From positions 682,001 to 746,000 of the forward strand of contig NZ_SMFL01000002.1 of the NCBI RefSeq assembly GCF_004349265.1: a stretch of 64,000 nucleotides of DNA. The letters are read 5' to 3'. How positions within the stretch are numbered: the stretch's first letter is position 1; each line of letters opens with the position of its first letter. This DNA is from Dyadobacter psychrotolerans (GTDB lineage Bacteria > Bacteroidota > Bacteroidia > Cytophagales > Spirosomataceae). Position numbers and translations under genes: made by a program. Shown here in pieces: positions 54,064 to 62,872 of this stretch. Below the pieces are notes generated by a model, which saw only the letters and a program-made list of their open reading frames with translations, had not been told where the DNA came from and did no database searches.

Positions 54064-55074
54064 ATGAGAAAATATTCCGTTATCATTCCAGTCTACAACC
54101 GTCCCGACGAGCTGCGGGAGTTATTGGAATGTTTGGCGGTACAGACATATAAGTATTTCGAGGTTATCATCGTAGAGGATGGATCCAAGGACACTGCCGA
54201 AGAGGTGGTGTCGTTGTTTCAGGACAGAGTGGATGTTCACTATTTTTTTAAGCCGAATGGTGGCCAGGGTTTTGCAAGAAATCATGGTTTTGAAAGGGCG
54301 TCCGGAGATTATTTTATTCTTCTGGATTCAGATGCCTTAATTGAAGAAAACTATCTGACCGTAGTAAATCATAAGCTGGAAACTGACTATGTGGACCTTT
54401 ATGGTGGACCAGATACAGATCATCCTTCATTTTCTCCTATCCAGAAAGCAATCAGTTACTCGATGACATCTGTTTTCACAACTGGTGGAATACGTGGAAA
54501 GAAGAGCAATATGGGTGGTACCTTTCATCCGCGTAGTTTTAATATGGGACTTTCCAGAAAAGTTTGGGAGGCAACCGGCGGATTTCTAACCAGCAGAATG
54601 GGAGAGGACATACTTTTTAGTATTGCCGCTATTCGTCTTGGATTTAAATCAGCACTGATCCCCGAAGCTTTTATCTATCATAAAAGAAGAACCGAATTCG
54701 CGCAGTTTTTCAGACAGTTGAAATTTTTCGGCAGAGCAAGGATTAACATTGCCCGCTTTTATCCGGATGAATTAAAGTTGGTTCATACCTTCCCTTTATT
54801 ATTTACGCTGGCTGTAACCAGTATACCTTTCTGGTTTTTTATTTTTGAACCATTCTTTTATCTGGGTCTGATCGGTTTGGCTACTTACGTTGCCCTTCTG
54901 TTTATTGATGCACTGCGTACGACAAAAGATTTAAGAGTTGCTTATCTCGGAGTTTGTGCGGCGTTTGTACAGTTATTCGGTTATGGAACCGGGTTTTTGC
55001 AGGAAGGCTGGAAACGAATTTGGGAGAAGAAATCACATCGCGAAACCGGCGCAGCGATTGAATATCCATCCTGA
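54064..55074 (+). CDS. Family 2 glycosyltransferase
   Basis: I start at the ATG at 54064 (MRKYSVIIPVYNR) because AGGA lies seven bases before it; an ATG at 54046 directly after the hemL stop is an alternative. The 336-residue protein has the GT-A fold: VIIPVYNRPDE at the start, VIIVEDGSKD near residue 35-44, and the metal-binding DSD in FILLDSDALI near 91. A GEDILFSIAAIR acceptor-site motif follows near 195. One or two membrane helices lie near 245-290. It transfers an unknown sugar to a lipid or polysaccharide at the inner membrane. Confidence 0.85.
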   Translation: MRKYSVIIPVYNRPDELRELLECLAVQTYKYFEVIIVEDGSKDTAEEVVSLFQDRVDVHYFFKPNGGQGFARNHGFERASGDYFILLDSDALIEENYLTVVNHKLETDYVDLYGGPDTDHPSFSPIQKAISYSMTSVFTTGGIRGKKSNMGGTFHPRSFNMGLSRKVWEATGGFLTSRMGEDILFSIAAIRLGFKSALIPEAFIYHKRRTEFAQFFRQLKFFGRARINIARFYPDELKLVHTFPLLFTLAVTSIPFWFFIFEPFFYLGLIGLATYVALLFIDALRTTKDLRVAYLGVCAAFVQLFGYGTGFLQEGWKRIWEKKSHRETGAAIEYPS

Positions 55075-55091
55075 TTTTTGACTCTCCTGTT

Positions 55092-55329
55092 CAACCATTT
55101 CATGGTTGGCGTTAACTCCGTCATTTCCTTTTCCACCGGATCTCATCCGGGGTTATTCAAGTTAAAACCCTTTGGGATTTGGGCGCGATAAAATTCCGAA
55201 GTGAGAAACAATGTCCTTCGCTAAGGTTTGAAGGAGAGGCTCACAAGTCCAAAGGACTTAAATATGAATAGCCCCGGATGCAATCCGGGGTAAACGTTAT
55301 GAAATGATTTTACAACCACAAAGTGGTTG
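55092..55329. repeat. Symmetric multi-hairpin element, MITE/REP-like
   Basis: This 238-base stretch has no gene but is built of nested hairpins in mirrored order. They are CAACCAT/ATGGTTG (55092-55108), CCGGAT/ATCCGG (55136-55150), AACCC-TTT-GGGATT (about 55166-55178), an inner stem GTGAG...CTCAC (55201-55244) holding CCTTC/GAAGG, AAGTCC-AAA-GGACTT (55245-55259), CCCCGGAT-GCA-ATCCGGGG (55272-55290) and CAACCAC-AAA-GTGGTTG (55313-55329). The outer pairs match across the element, so the whole is an imperfect palindrome. It looks like an interspersed non-coding repeat; copy number elsewhere is unknown. Confidence 0.75.
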
Positions 55330-55348
55330 AATAATTTACTCACAAAAG

Positions 55349-56119
55349 TTATTTCTGACAAAAATATACGATCTCTTCCGATGGCAATGCGTAGCGTTTC
55401 ACTTCCTCTTTTGTCAATTCATCCATCACAAAACGATCTTCTCTTACTGTAAAGCCGCCTTTTTCTAATTCACGTCCATAATTTCTCCCAAACAAACGCA
55501 GGTGATCATTTTGCAGGAAATATTTTTCTCTTTCCTTTGGATCCGTGATGGTGGCATCTTCATAGGTAACTTCATATTTCATATCCTGCGGAGATTGTAT
55601 CAACGCCCAGCCTCCCGGTTTTAGAACACGATGTAATTCACTCATTGCCAATATGTAATCATCAACGTGCTCCATTACATGGTTACAAAATGCCACATCA
55701 AAAGTATTGTCTTCAAAAGGGATAGAGTGGATATCCATTTTGACTTTCGCAAGGGGAGATTCAATATCGGCCGTGATATAATCCAGATTTTTCATATGTT
55801 CAAACCTGTCGATAAAACAGTATTCCGGAGCAACATGAAGCACTTTCAGATCTGCTGTAAAAAAATTGGTTTTCCGTTTGAGATATAATCCCATCAGACG
55901 GTGACGTTCAAGAGACAGGCACGAAGGGCACAAAGCATTTTCACGGCTTGAAGTGTTTCTGCCATAAGGAAGAAACTTGCCGTAATGACTATTACAAACC
56001 GGGCATTCTACCTTGTTGCCCAAATAGAAAATACTTAAAAATCGAGCCGCCCAGTGCCCAACTAGTTGTAGATAGGGACGGGGAATATACCTTAAAACTA
56101 AACTTATGATGGCTTTCAT
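55349..56119 (-). CDS. Class I SAM-dependent methyltransferase with N-terminal zinc-binding motif
   Basis: The 256-residue protein has a hydrophobic, basic start, then a four-cysteine cluster (CPVC about residues 39-42 and CPSC about 64-67) that looks like a zinc knuckle. A Rossmann methyltransferase domain follows: VLHVAPEYCF (motif I, about 93-102), TADIESPLAKVKMDIH, FDVAFCNHVMEHVDD (about 139-153) and LHRVLKPGGWALI (about 162-174). This type often methylates sugars or lipids in envelope clusters. The multi-hairpin repeat lies between it and the GT2 gene. Confidence 0.82.
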   Translation of the reverse strand: MKAIISLVLRYIPRPYLQLVGHWAARFLSIFYLGNKVECPVCNSHYGKFLPYGRNTSSRENALCPSCLSLERHRLMGLYLKRKTNFFTADLKVLHVAPEYCFIDRFEHMKNLDYITADIESPLAKVKMDIHSIPFEDNTFDVAFCNHVMEHVDDYILAMSELHRVLKPGGWALIQSPQDMKYEVTYEDATITDPKEREKYFLQNDHLRLFGRNYGRELEKGGFTVREDRFVMDELTKEEVKRYALPSEEIVYFCQK

Positions 56120-56175
56120 TAAACCAATTGATTAAAAATTAATAATTTTAGGATCATATTCGGAAAAAACAATCA

Positions 56176-56550
56176 ATGATCCCAGCCATAGATCCCAAAC
56201 CTCCAGGTAAAAAGCTTATCAAACGTATGTCGACACGGACCAAGTGGATGATCCTTGCTCCGGTTGGTTTGTTATTGTTCAGTTTTGGCCTCACCGTTCT
56301 TAGCGAAGCTGCGCATCAGCGTCGTACAGGTGAGCCAACACAGGTTTGGGTGGTTCTGGGTCTGTATAGCCTTGTACTGATCAATGTCGGTCTTATCCTG
56401 TTTGGTGAAGCGCTTCGCTTCCGGATCCTGTTGGATGTTCGCCGTGAAACGCGACGCAGTATGAGACAATTGCTCAGGAAAGTTAATTCCAAAACAGCAC
56501 GTAAGTTACTTCCGGACAAGAAAACAAAAAGCCCTACCAAAAGAGATTGA
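56176..56550 (+). CDS. Small two-helix membrane protein, unknown function
   Basis: The 124-residue protein has two membrane helices (about 27-46 and 57-80) with basic flanks: an N-terminus with PPGKKLIKRMSTR and a C-terminal tail rich in Arg and Lys (RRETRRSMRQLLRKV). No enzyme motif. It diverges from the methyltransferase gene. It may serve as a membrane scaffold; function is not inferable. Confidence 0.6.
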   Translation: MIPAIDPKPPGKKLIKRMSTRTKWMILAPVGLLLFSFGLTVLSEAAHQRRTGEPTQVWVVLGLYSLVLINVGLILFGEALRFRILLDVRRETRRSMRQLLRKVNSKTARKLLPDKKTKSPTKRD

Positions 56551-56587
56551 CAGGGACTTGTTGGATAACATTGTATCGGAGAGGCTA

Positions 56588-56743
56588 TTACTTACTTTTA
56601 TTAGCTTCAAACTGAGCTTTTATTGCCTCAACATCGACGTTCCGTACTTCTGGCTTACGTAAAAGGTTTTTAATTTTCGCGGTACGATTATTTGCTACTG
56701 CTTTATTTCTGCGACCTTTACGTTTTAATTCCGTAACTCCCAT
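56588..56743 (-). CDS. Very small basic protein, probably RNA-binding
   Basis: A 51-residue frame starts at the ATG at 56743 (MGVTELKRKGRRNKAVANN) and ends with ANKSK before TAA at 56588. It has no membrane segment and is rich in Arg and Lys, as ribosome-associated proteins are. A TAATTTTG (-7 box) lies 30 bases upstream of the start on the minus strand, which supports expression. I believe similar short proteins occur in Bacteroidota, perhaps ribosomal, but cannot name it. It is easily missed by annotation because of its length. Confidence 0.7.
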   Translation of the reverse strand: MGVTELKRKGRRNKAVANNRTAKIKNLLRKPEVRNVDVEAIKAQFEANKSK

Positions 56744-56772
56744 TTTAAAATTATTGTTTTGTGAAAGAGCCG

Positions 56773-56780
56773 CAAAATTA
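56773..56780 (-). promoter_or_regulatory. -7 box for the 51-residue basic protein
   Basis: Read on the minus strand the bases are TAATTTTG, an exact TAnnTTTG match, 29 bases before the ATG at 56743. Confidence 0.5.
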
Positions 56781-56961
56781 AGGATTTATGTGTAAATAAT
56801 GAAGATAATAATCATAAATATTGCACAAGCTCTCCTAACTTTACGGTTTTAATGGTCTTCCTGATGAATTTATAATGATTTCTGCCAATTTGTGGTTGTT
56901 ATAAGATGCACGTTCGCAGTTTGATTCAGGAAGTAAATGATTTTTTGACAGAATAAATACA

Positions 56962-58320
56962 ATGAGTAAACCATCCCTTGCCCGCGGAACCCGTGATTTC
57001 GGTCCGGAACAAATGGCAAAGCGCAATTTTATTTTTGAAACCATACGGCGCTCTTTTCAACGTTATGGCTTCCTTCCTTTGGAAACCCCTGCTTTTGAAA
57101 ACCTTTCGGTATTGATGGGCAAATACGGAGAAGAGGGTGATCAGCTTCTTTTTAAACTTTTGAATTCCGGTGATTTTAGTGGAAAACTTATAGAGAAAGA
57201 CTGGTCGGAAGGATATAAACCGCTTACATCAAAAATTTCGGAAAAAGGGCTGCGGTATGATTTAACAGTTCCCTTTGCAAGATATGTGGTGATGAACCGC
57301 GGAACGCTCGCAATGCCCTTTAAAAGGTATCAGATCCAGCCGGTATGGCGTGCAGACCGGCCACAACGGGGACGCTATCGTGAATTTTACCAGTGTGATG
57401 CCGATGTTGTAGGAACAGACTCCCTGCTTTGTGAAGCAGAGATTGTCAATCTGCTGCACGATATTCTGCCAGCACTGGGCATTACTGATTTTACGGTTAA
57501 AATTAATAACAGAAAGATTCTTACCGGGATAGCTGATATTATCGGGGCGGAAGGAATGGAAGGTCCGCTTTGTGTAGCGATTGATAAACTTGATAAAATT
57601 GGAAAGGATAAGGTTGTTGAAGAATTAATCGAGCGTGGTTTTTCTCTGGACAGCATCATCCTTCTTGATCCGATTTTTTCTTTGTCAAATGATGAAGAGC
57701 CTTTCCGTGAGTTAAGAACCTGGCTGGAAAAATCAGAGATTGCCCTGAAAGGTATTGACGAGCTTGAACAGGTTTGGAAAATGGTTAAACTGCTGGGACT
57801 GGAAAACCCTAAAATACAGTTTGATGTTACGCTTGCCCGCGGGTTATCTTATTACACCGGCGCAATTTTCGAAGTGAAGGCTAATAATGTACAGATTGGA
57901 AGTATCTCAGGCGGAGGCAGATATGATAATTTAACCGGTACTTTCGGTGTTCCCGGTATTTCCGGTGTAGGCATTTCGCTTGGTGTAGACCGGATTTATG
58001 ATGTGATGGAAGAGCTCAGTCTCTTTCCTGAAAATCAGACGACCAGTACCAAAGTCATGCTTTCAAATTTTGATAAAGAAGCATTTGAATTCGGATTGTC
58101 CCTTTTACCTAAACTCAGGGAAGCGGGCATTAATGCGGAAATGTATCCTGATTCGGTGAAACTGAAAAAGCAGCTGGATTATGCAGACAGGAAAAATATC
58201 TCTTTTGTGATTCTGATCGGTTCGGATGAAATTCAGTCGGGTAAGCTGACATTGAAAAATATGAAAACCGGTGAGCAGCAGAAAGTTGAACTGGAAGGGA
58301 TCATTTCGCAGTTAAAATAG
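56962..58320 (+). CDS. hisS: Histidyl-tRNA synthetase
   Basis: The 452-residue class II synthetase attaches histidine to its tRNA. It opens with KPSLARGTRDFGPEQ (the usual HisRS start), motif 2 is QPVWRADRPQRGRYREF (about 114-130), the histidine A loop is ARGLSYYTGAIFEV (about 291-304), and motif 3 is GGGRYDNL...GVGISLGVDRI (about 317-350). The C-terminal anticodon-binding domain follows. It precedes the hisG-hisD genes by 189 bases. Confidence 0.95.
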   Translation: MSKPSLARGTRDFGPEQMAKRNFIFETIRRSFQRYGFLPLETPAFENLSVLMGKYGEEGDQLLFKLLNSGDFSGKLIEKDWSEGYKPLTSKISEKGLRYDLTVPFARYVVMNRGTLAMPFKRYQIQPVWRADRPQRGRYREFYQCDADVVGTDSLLCEAEIVNLLHDILPALGITDFTVKINNRKILTGIADIIGAEGMEGPLCVAIDKLDKIGKDKVVEELIERGFSLDSIILLDPIFSLSNDEEPFRELRTWLEKSEIALKGIDELEQVWKMVKLLGLENPKIQFDVTLARGLSYYTGAIFEVKANNVQIGSISGGGRYDNLTGTFGVPGISGVGISLGVDRIYDVMEELSLFPENQTTSTKVMLSNFDKEAFEFGLSLLPKLREAGINAEMYPDSVKLKKQLDYADRKNISFVILIGSDEIQSGKLTLKNMKTGEQQKVELEGIISQLK

Positions 58321-58509
58321 CATTCCTATAGCCCAACAACTTTGCTTTTTTAAAGAAGCTTTTTAATACTGATACGATATATTTTATCACTTTTGTAATG
58401 AATTAGGTTGTTTCCTGCTTTGGAACAGACATTTGAAATAAATAAAAATAAAACTGTAGACTAAATAGCTGAATACCTGGACGATTTCAGTAACAGGCCG
58501 TAAGCTGAC

Positions 58510-59376
58510 ATGAACATGAACAATATATTACGCATTGCAATACAAAAATCCGGAAGGTTAAGTGAAGATTCTCTGAAGCTTATTAAAGAATGCGGTATCC
58601 GTTTTGATAACGGTGCTGGTAAACTTAAAACTGCTGCTACTAATTTCCCCGCTGAAATTCTCTTTTTACGCGATGATGATATTCCGGGATATGTAGAGGA
58701 TGGTGTTGCGCATTTGGGTATTGTGGGTGAAAACGTATCAGAAGAGTCGGCCAGGAATGTTGAAACGGTTCACCGACTTGGTTTTTCAAAGTGCCGTTTA
58801 TCAATTGGTGTTTTGAGAGAACACGATTATCAGGGATTAAAAGATCTGGAGGGTAAAAGTATTGCTACGACGTATCCGCGTCTGCTTGGTAAATACTTGA
58901 AAGAGAATAACGTTTCCGCTCAGATTCACGAAATCAGCGGTTCAGTTGAAATAGCGCCGAGTATTGGTCTGGCCGATGCAGTTTGTGACATTGTCAGTTC
59001 AGGAAGTACTTTGTTGAGCAACGGCCTGAAAGAAGTGGAAACGATCTTCCGTTCAGAGGCTGTGATGATTGCAAGCAAACATCTTTCTGAGCAGCAGCAG
59101 GAACTTTTGGATCAGTTGCTGTTTCGGATTAAAGCAGTTCAGGTTGCGAAAAATAACAAGTATATTCTTTTAAATTGTCCTACTTCGGCAGTTGAAAATA
59201 TTATCAAATTTCTTCCCGGTATGCGCTCTCCGACGGTTCTTCCATTGGCAACAGAAGGCTGGTGTTCTTTGCATTCGGTGATAAACGAAAATGATTTCTG
59301 GGAAAATATAGAAAAAATAAGACAAGCTGGGGCAGAGGGAATCCTGGTTATTCCAATTGAAAAAATGATTCTGTAA
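58510..59376 (+). CDS. hisG: ATP phosphoribosyltransferase, long form
   Basis: The 288-residue enzyme starts histidine synthesis by joining ATP and PRPP. The first domain shows LRIAIQKSGRLSEDS near the start and AHLGIVGENV near 69-78. The PRPP-binding region is ADAVCDIVSSGSTLLSNGL (about 156-174). The length and the final ACT-like domain (about 210-288) mark the long form, which works without HisZ and is inhibited by histidine. First gene of the his cluster in this window. Confidence 0.93.
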   Translation: MNMNNILRIAIQKSGRLSEDSLKLIKECGIRFDNGAGKLKTAATNFPAEILFLRDDDIPGYVEDGVAHLGIVGENVSEESARNVETVHRLGFSKCRLSIGVLREHDYQGLKDLEGKSIATTYPRLLGKYLKENNVSAQIHEISGSVEIAPSIGLADAVCDIVSSGSTLLSNGLKEVETIFRSEAVMIASKHLSEQQQELLDQLLFRIKAVQVAKNNKYILLNCPTSAVENIIKFLPGMRSPTVLPLATEGWCSLHSVINENDFWENIEKIRQAGAEGILVIPIEKMIL

Positions 59377-59432
59377 CTGGGCTGGATTAGTTTCGATATT
59401 ATCAGGATCAGCTTTTCGCCAAAAAAATAATT

Positions 59433-60701
59433 ATGAACATTATTGCCTTTCCAAACAGAACGCTCTGGCCTGCACTGCTGGCCAGGCCTGTACAGGATTC
59501 AAACGAGATCGAACAGAAAGTCCTTCCGATACTGAATCAGGTAAAAAAGCAGGGAGATGAAGGTCTTCGCGAACTTGCAAGAAAATTTGATAAAACAGAA
59601 CTGACAGAACTGGCATTCTCCGATGAAGAAATTCAAAATGCTGAAAGTCAGCTTGATGATGAGCTAAAAAACGCAATCAGCCAGGCTTATCAAAATATTT
59701 ATACTTTTCATAAAGCGCAGCTTCAGCCGGTTGAAAAGATTGAAACAATGCCTGGTGTAACCTGCTGGCGCAAAAGTGTTGGTATTGAGAAGGTCGGTAT
59801 CTACATTCCCGGTGGCACGGCACCTTTGTTCAGTACGGTATTAATGCTGGGTATTCCTGCGCAGCTTGCCGGATGTAAAGAAGTTGTTTTGTGCACGCCA
59901 TCAAACCATCCGGCCATTTTGTATGCAGCGAAACTGGTGGGAGTAACCAAAGCATTTCGTTTGGGCGGAGCACAGGCTATTGCAGCCATGGCTTACGGAA
60001 CTGAAAGTGTACCAAAGGTTTATAAAATTTTTGGTCCCGGCAATCAGTATGTGACCACAGCAAAAATGCTGGTCAGTAAGGAAGGTATCGCGATTGATAT
60101 GCCTGCCGGCCCGTCGGAAGTTGCCGTTTATGCGGATGATACCGCAGTTCCCGCATTTGTGGCTGCCGATTTACTTTCACAGGCCGAGCACGGAGCGGAT
60201 AGCCAGGTGTTACTCGTTTCGACCAGTAAAAAGTTTCTGGCATCTGTAAATCTTACTTTGTCATCACAATTGGATAAACTGCCAAGAAGAGATCTTGCCG
60301 CACAATCCATTGAGAATAGCAAAGCTATTCTTGTTGAAACGCCGGAAGAAGCCATTGATCTTTTGAATGAATATGCCGCTGAACATTTAATTTTGAGTGT
60401 TGAAAATGCGGAGGCTGTTTCGGAGAAAATCATCAATGCCGGATCTATATTTCTTGGTAATTACACGCCTGAATCCTGCGGAGATTATGCTTCCGGAACC
60501 AATCATACGCTTCCAACTAATGGGTATGCAAGAGCGTACAGCGGTGTTTCAGTGGATAGTTTTGTGAAAAAAATAACGATACAAAACATTACAGTAGAAG
60601 GAATTAAGAACATTGGTCCGACGGTAGAAGCGATGGCTGCTGCCGAATCGCTGGATGCACATAAGCGTGCAGTCAGAATACGATTACAAAGTTTGTTGTG
60701 A
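59433..60701 (+). CDS. hisD: Histidinol dehydrogenase
   Basis: The 422-residue enzyme oxidises histidinol to histidine with NAD and zinc. Signatures are VGIYIPGGTAPLFSTVLM (about 117-134), FGPGNQYVTTAKMLV (about 198-212), ADLLSQAEHGADSQV (about 244-258, zinc ligands Gln and His) and GDYASGTNHTLPTNGYAR (about 350-367). Full family length. It is followed by a toxin-antitoxin pair rather than directly by hisC. Confidence 0.95.
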   Translation: MNIIAFPNRTLWPALLARPVQDSNEIEQKVLPILNQVKKQGDEGLRELARKFDKTELTELAFSDEEIQNAESQLDDELKNAISQAYQNIYTFHKAQLQPVEKIETMPGVTCWRKSVGIEKVGIYIPGGTAPLFSTVLMLGIPAQLAGCKEVVLCTPSNHPAILYAAKLVGVTKAFRLGGAQAIAAMAYGTESVPKVYKIFGPGNQYVTTAKMLVSKEGIAIDMPAGPSEVAVYADDTAVPAFVAADLLSQAEHGADSQVLLVSTSKKFLASVNLTLSSQLDKLPRRDLAAQSIENSKAILVETPEEAIDLLNEYAAEHLILSVENAEAVSEKIINAGSIFLGNYTPESCGDYASGTNHTLPTNGYARAYSGVSVDSFVKKITIQNITVEGIKNIGPTVEAMAAAESLDAHKRAVRIRLQSLL

Positions 60702-60769
60702 TAATTTGAAAGGTCAGGAAAAATGTCGTATGTTTGAGGACATATTTCCGGGCTTTAAAATAACGTGTT

Positions 60770-61198
60770 ATGACAGCAATGACAGTAAATGAACGGTTAG
60801 GTGGTTATAGTGTTTTGAAACACAAGATCAGGAATAATTTTGACCTTGCGTTTCTTGCCGAGAATGGTGTTCCAAAAGCTGCGATACAGCATCTGGCAGA
60901 TTCGGCAGGTTTGGATATTAAAGAGTTGATTTCTCTTCTACCTGTCACACCGCGAAACCTGCTTCGTTATGAAGATACAGATCTGTTGAGCAACGTGGTT
61001 TCAGATCATCTTATTTCTCTGGCAGATCTGATTTCAGTAGGCACTCGGGTTTTGGGAAGGGAGTATTTCCTGGAATGGCTGCACAGTAACATTCTGGCTC
61101 TTGGCAGTGAAAAGCCGATTCAATTCCTGCGGACGCATGCAGGCATTGAGCTTGTCAAAACAGAACTTGGGCGTATCGAGCATGGTATTTTTGCCTGA
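60770..61198 (+). CDS. Xre/MbcA-type antitoxin of a RES toxin module
   Basis: The 142-residue protein has a helix-turn-helix region (about 35-70, GLDIKELISLLPVTPRNLLRY) and a C-terminal toxin-binding domain of the DUF2384/MbcA/ParS type (about 85-142, VLGREYFLEWLHSNILALGSEKPIQFL and a closing ELGRIEHGIFA). It should neutralise the RES toxin encoded 56 bases downstream and repress the pair. An alternative ATG lies three codons in (60779). It sits between hisD and hisC. Confidence 0.88.
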   Translation: MTAMTVNERLGGYSVLKHKIRNNFDLAFLAENGVPKAAIQHLADSAGLDIKELISLLPVTPRNLLRYEDTDLLSNVVSDHLISLADLISVGTRVLGREYFLEWLHSNILALGSEKPIQFLRTHAGIELVKTELGRIEHGIFA

Positions 61199-61254
61199 AA
61201 ACCCATTCACTTCACAAATCACCAGCACTTTAAATTGTAACCTAACCAGCTCTA

Positions 61255-61707
61255 ATGGAGTTATTCCGAATAACGCGATCAGAGTATCAAAATGATTTGA
61301 GCGGAATAGGGGCTTATTATCATGGCGGAAGGTGGAACTCCCCGCGAAACGCAATGTTGTATACCTGTTCGCGCCGGTCTTTGGCCATGCTCGAAATTCT
61401 GGTTCACCTGCAGCGGCCCACACCACCACCTGACTACGTAGTCGTTGTAATATTTGTACCTGATTCTCAAAAATATACGCAGAGCCTTTCGGTTATTTCT
61501 GAATGGCAAAATGACCAGCAATGGACCAGGGAAACGGGAGACAACTGGATAAAAGAGAAAAAATCACTGATTTTAAGAGTTCCGTCCGTAATTGTTCGTA
61601 ACGAATCCAACTATCTGATCAATCCGAACCATCCCGAAGCTGAGTCAGTTAAAGTGATAAGTATTGAGCCCTTTCAATTCGATCAACGGTTATTTAGAGC
61701 CGGATAA
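61255..61707 (+). CDS. RES-domain toxin
   Basis: The 150-residue protein has the RES signature residues in order: Arg26 in GGRWN, Glu47 in AMLEILVHLQ and Ser111 in RVPSVIV, with a closing NYLINPNHPEA (about 119-129). Characterised RES toxins degrade NAD+. It follows its antitoxin and precedes hisC by 43 bases, so it shares the his gene cluster. All three residues are intact, so it should be functional. Confidence 0.9.
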   Translation: MELFRITRSEYQNDLSGIGAYYHGGRWNSPRNAMLYTCSRRSLAMLEILVHLQRPTPPPDYVVVVIFVPDSQKYTQSLSVISEWQNDQQWTRETGDNWIKEKKSLILRVPSVIVRNESNYLINPNHPEAESVKVISIEPFQFDQRLFRAG

Positions 61708-61750
61708 AGATATTTAATCAGTTCCTCGTCAAGGAAAAATAAGTATAATA

Positions 61751-62824
61751 ATGAACAATTCATTTGAACTAAATAAAATACTTCGGCCACACATACTGAA
61801 CCTGGCACCTTATTCATCTGCAAGGGACGAATATACCGGGCATGTAGGCATCTTCCTGGATGCCAACGAAAATCCTTACGGCTCTGTAACGAGCGAGCGT
61901 TACAACCGGTACCCGGATCCATATCAGGCCAACATCAAAAAGAAACTGGCTCCGTTGAAAGGAATTGGTACGGAGCACATTTTTCTTGGAAATGGCAGCG
62001 ATGAGCCGATCGACCTGCTTGTACGCGCAACTTGCACGCCGGGAAAAGACCATGTGATCATTATGCCGCCGACTTACGGAATGTACGAAGTAAGTGCATC
62101 AATCCATGACGTAATCATCGACAAGGTTTCACTGACAGCAGATTACCAAATTGATGTGGAAGGCGTTTTGAGTGCAATTACAGAAAATACCAAAATCATC
62201 TGGATTTGCACACCGAATAATCCATCAGGAAACGTGATGCAGGAAAGCGCCATTGAAACAATACTGGAAAACTTCGGCGGACTGGTTGTGGTAGACGAAG
62301 CATATGTTGATTTTACAGATAAACCTTCCTGGATACATCGTCTGGACAGCTACCCAAACCTGGTCGTACTTCAGACTTTTTCCAAATCCTGGGGACTGGC
62401 GGGGCTTCGTGCAGGAATGTGTTTTGCCTCAAAAGACCTGGTGAAAATCCTCAATAAGATTAAGGCACCATACAATATCAGTCAGCCGGCGCAGGAAGCA
62501 TTGCTGTCCGGACTGGACGGAGTGGAGAAAATGAAGCAGATGGTGCAGGAAATTCTTAAAGAAAGAGAGGTCCTGCGTACCATGTTGGAAAATTTATCGT
62601 TGGTGAATAAAGTATTTCCATCCGATGCCAATTTTTTGCTTGTAAGGTTCGACGACGCGCGTTCAGTTATGGATTATCTTCTTAGAGAGACGATCATTGT
62701 CCGCGACCGTTCCCGTGTACATCTGTGTGAAGGATGTCTGCGAATTTCAGTTGGTACAGATGAGGAAAATGAAGCTTTGGTAGACGCTTTAAAGAAATAT
62801 CAGCAAAGTGCTGTTACCGTATAA
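61751..62824 (+). CDS. hisC: Histidinol-phosphate aminotransferase
   Basis: The 357-residue fold-I PLP enzyme makes histidinol phosphate from imidazole-acetol phosphate and glutamate. Signatures are FLDANENPYGS (about 35-45), the IWICTPNNPSGNV segment (about 150-162), VVDEAYVDF (about 180-188), the PLP lysine in TFSKSWGLAGLRAG (Lys212), and the phosphate-binding RISVGTDEEN near 330. It is separated from hisD by the RES toxin pair. Confidence 0.94.
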   Translation: MNNSFELNKILRPHILNLAPYSSARDEYTGHVGIFLDANENPYGSVTSERYNRYPDPYQANIKKKLAPLKGIGTEHIFLGNGSDEPIDLLVRATCTPGKDHVIIMPPTYGMYEVSASIHDVIIDKVSLTADYQIDVEGVLSAITENTKIIWICTPNNPSGNVMQESAIETILENFGGLVVVDEAYVDFTDKPSWIHRLDSYPNLVVLQTFSKSWGLAGLRAGMCFASKDLVKILNKIKAPYNISQPAQEALLSGLDGVEKMKQMVQEILKEREVLRTMLENLSLVNKVFPSDANFLLVRFDDARSVMDYLLRETIIVRDRSRVHLCEGCLRISVGTDEENEALVDALKKYQQSAVTV

Positions 62825-62872
62825 CATTTATTAAGTCAACAGTACTTTAACTATTATTACAAAAACCATAAT

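Noticed and set aside
55075..55348. CRISPR array or tRNA in the hairpin-rich gap
   Set aside because: The repeats are palindromic and not evenly spaced with unique spacers, and no cloverleaf or T-loop motif is present.
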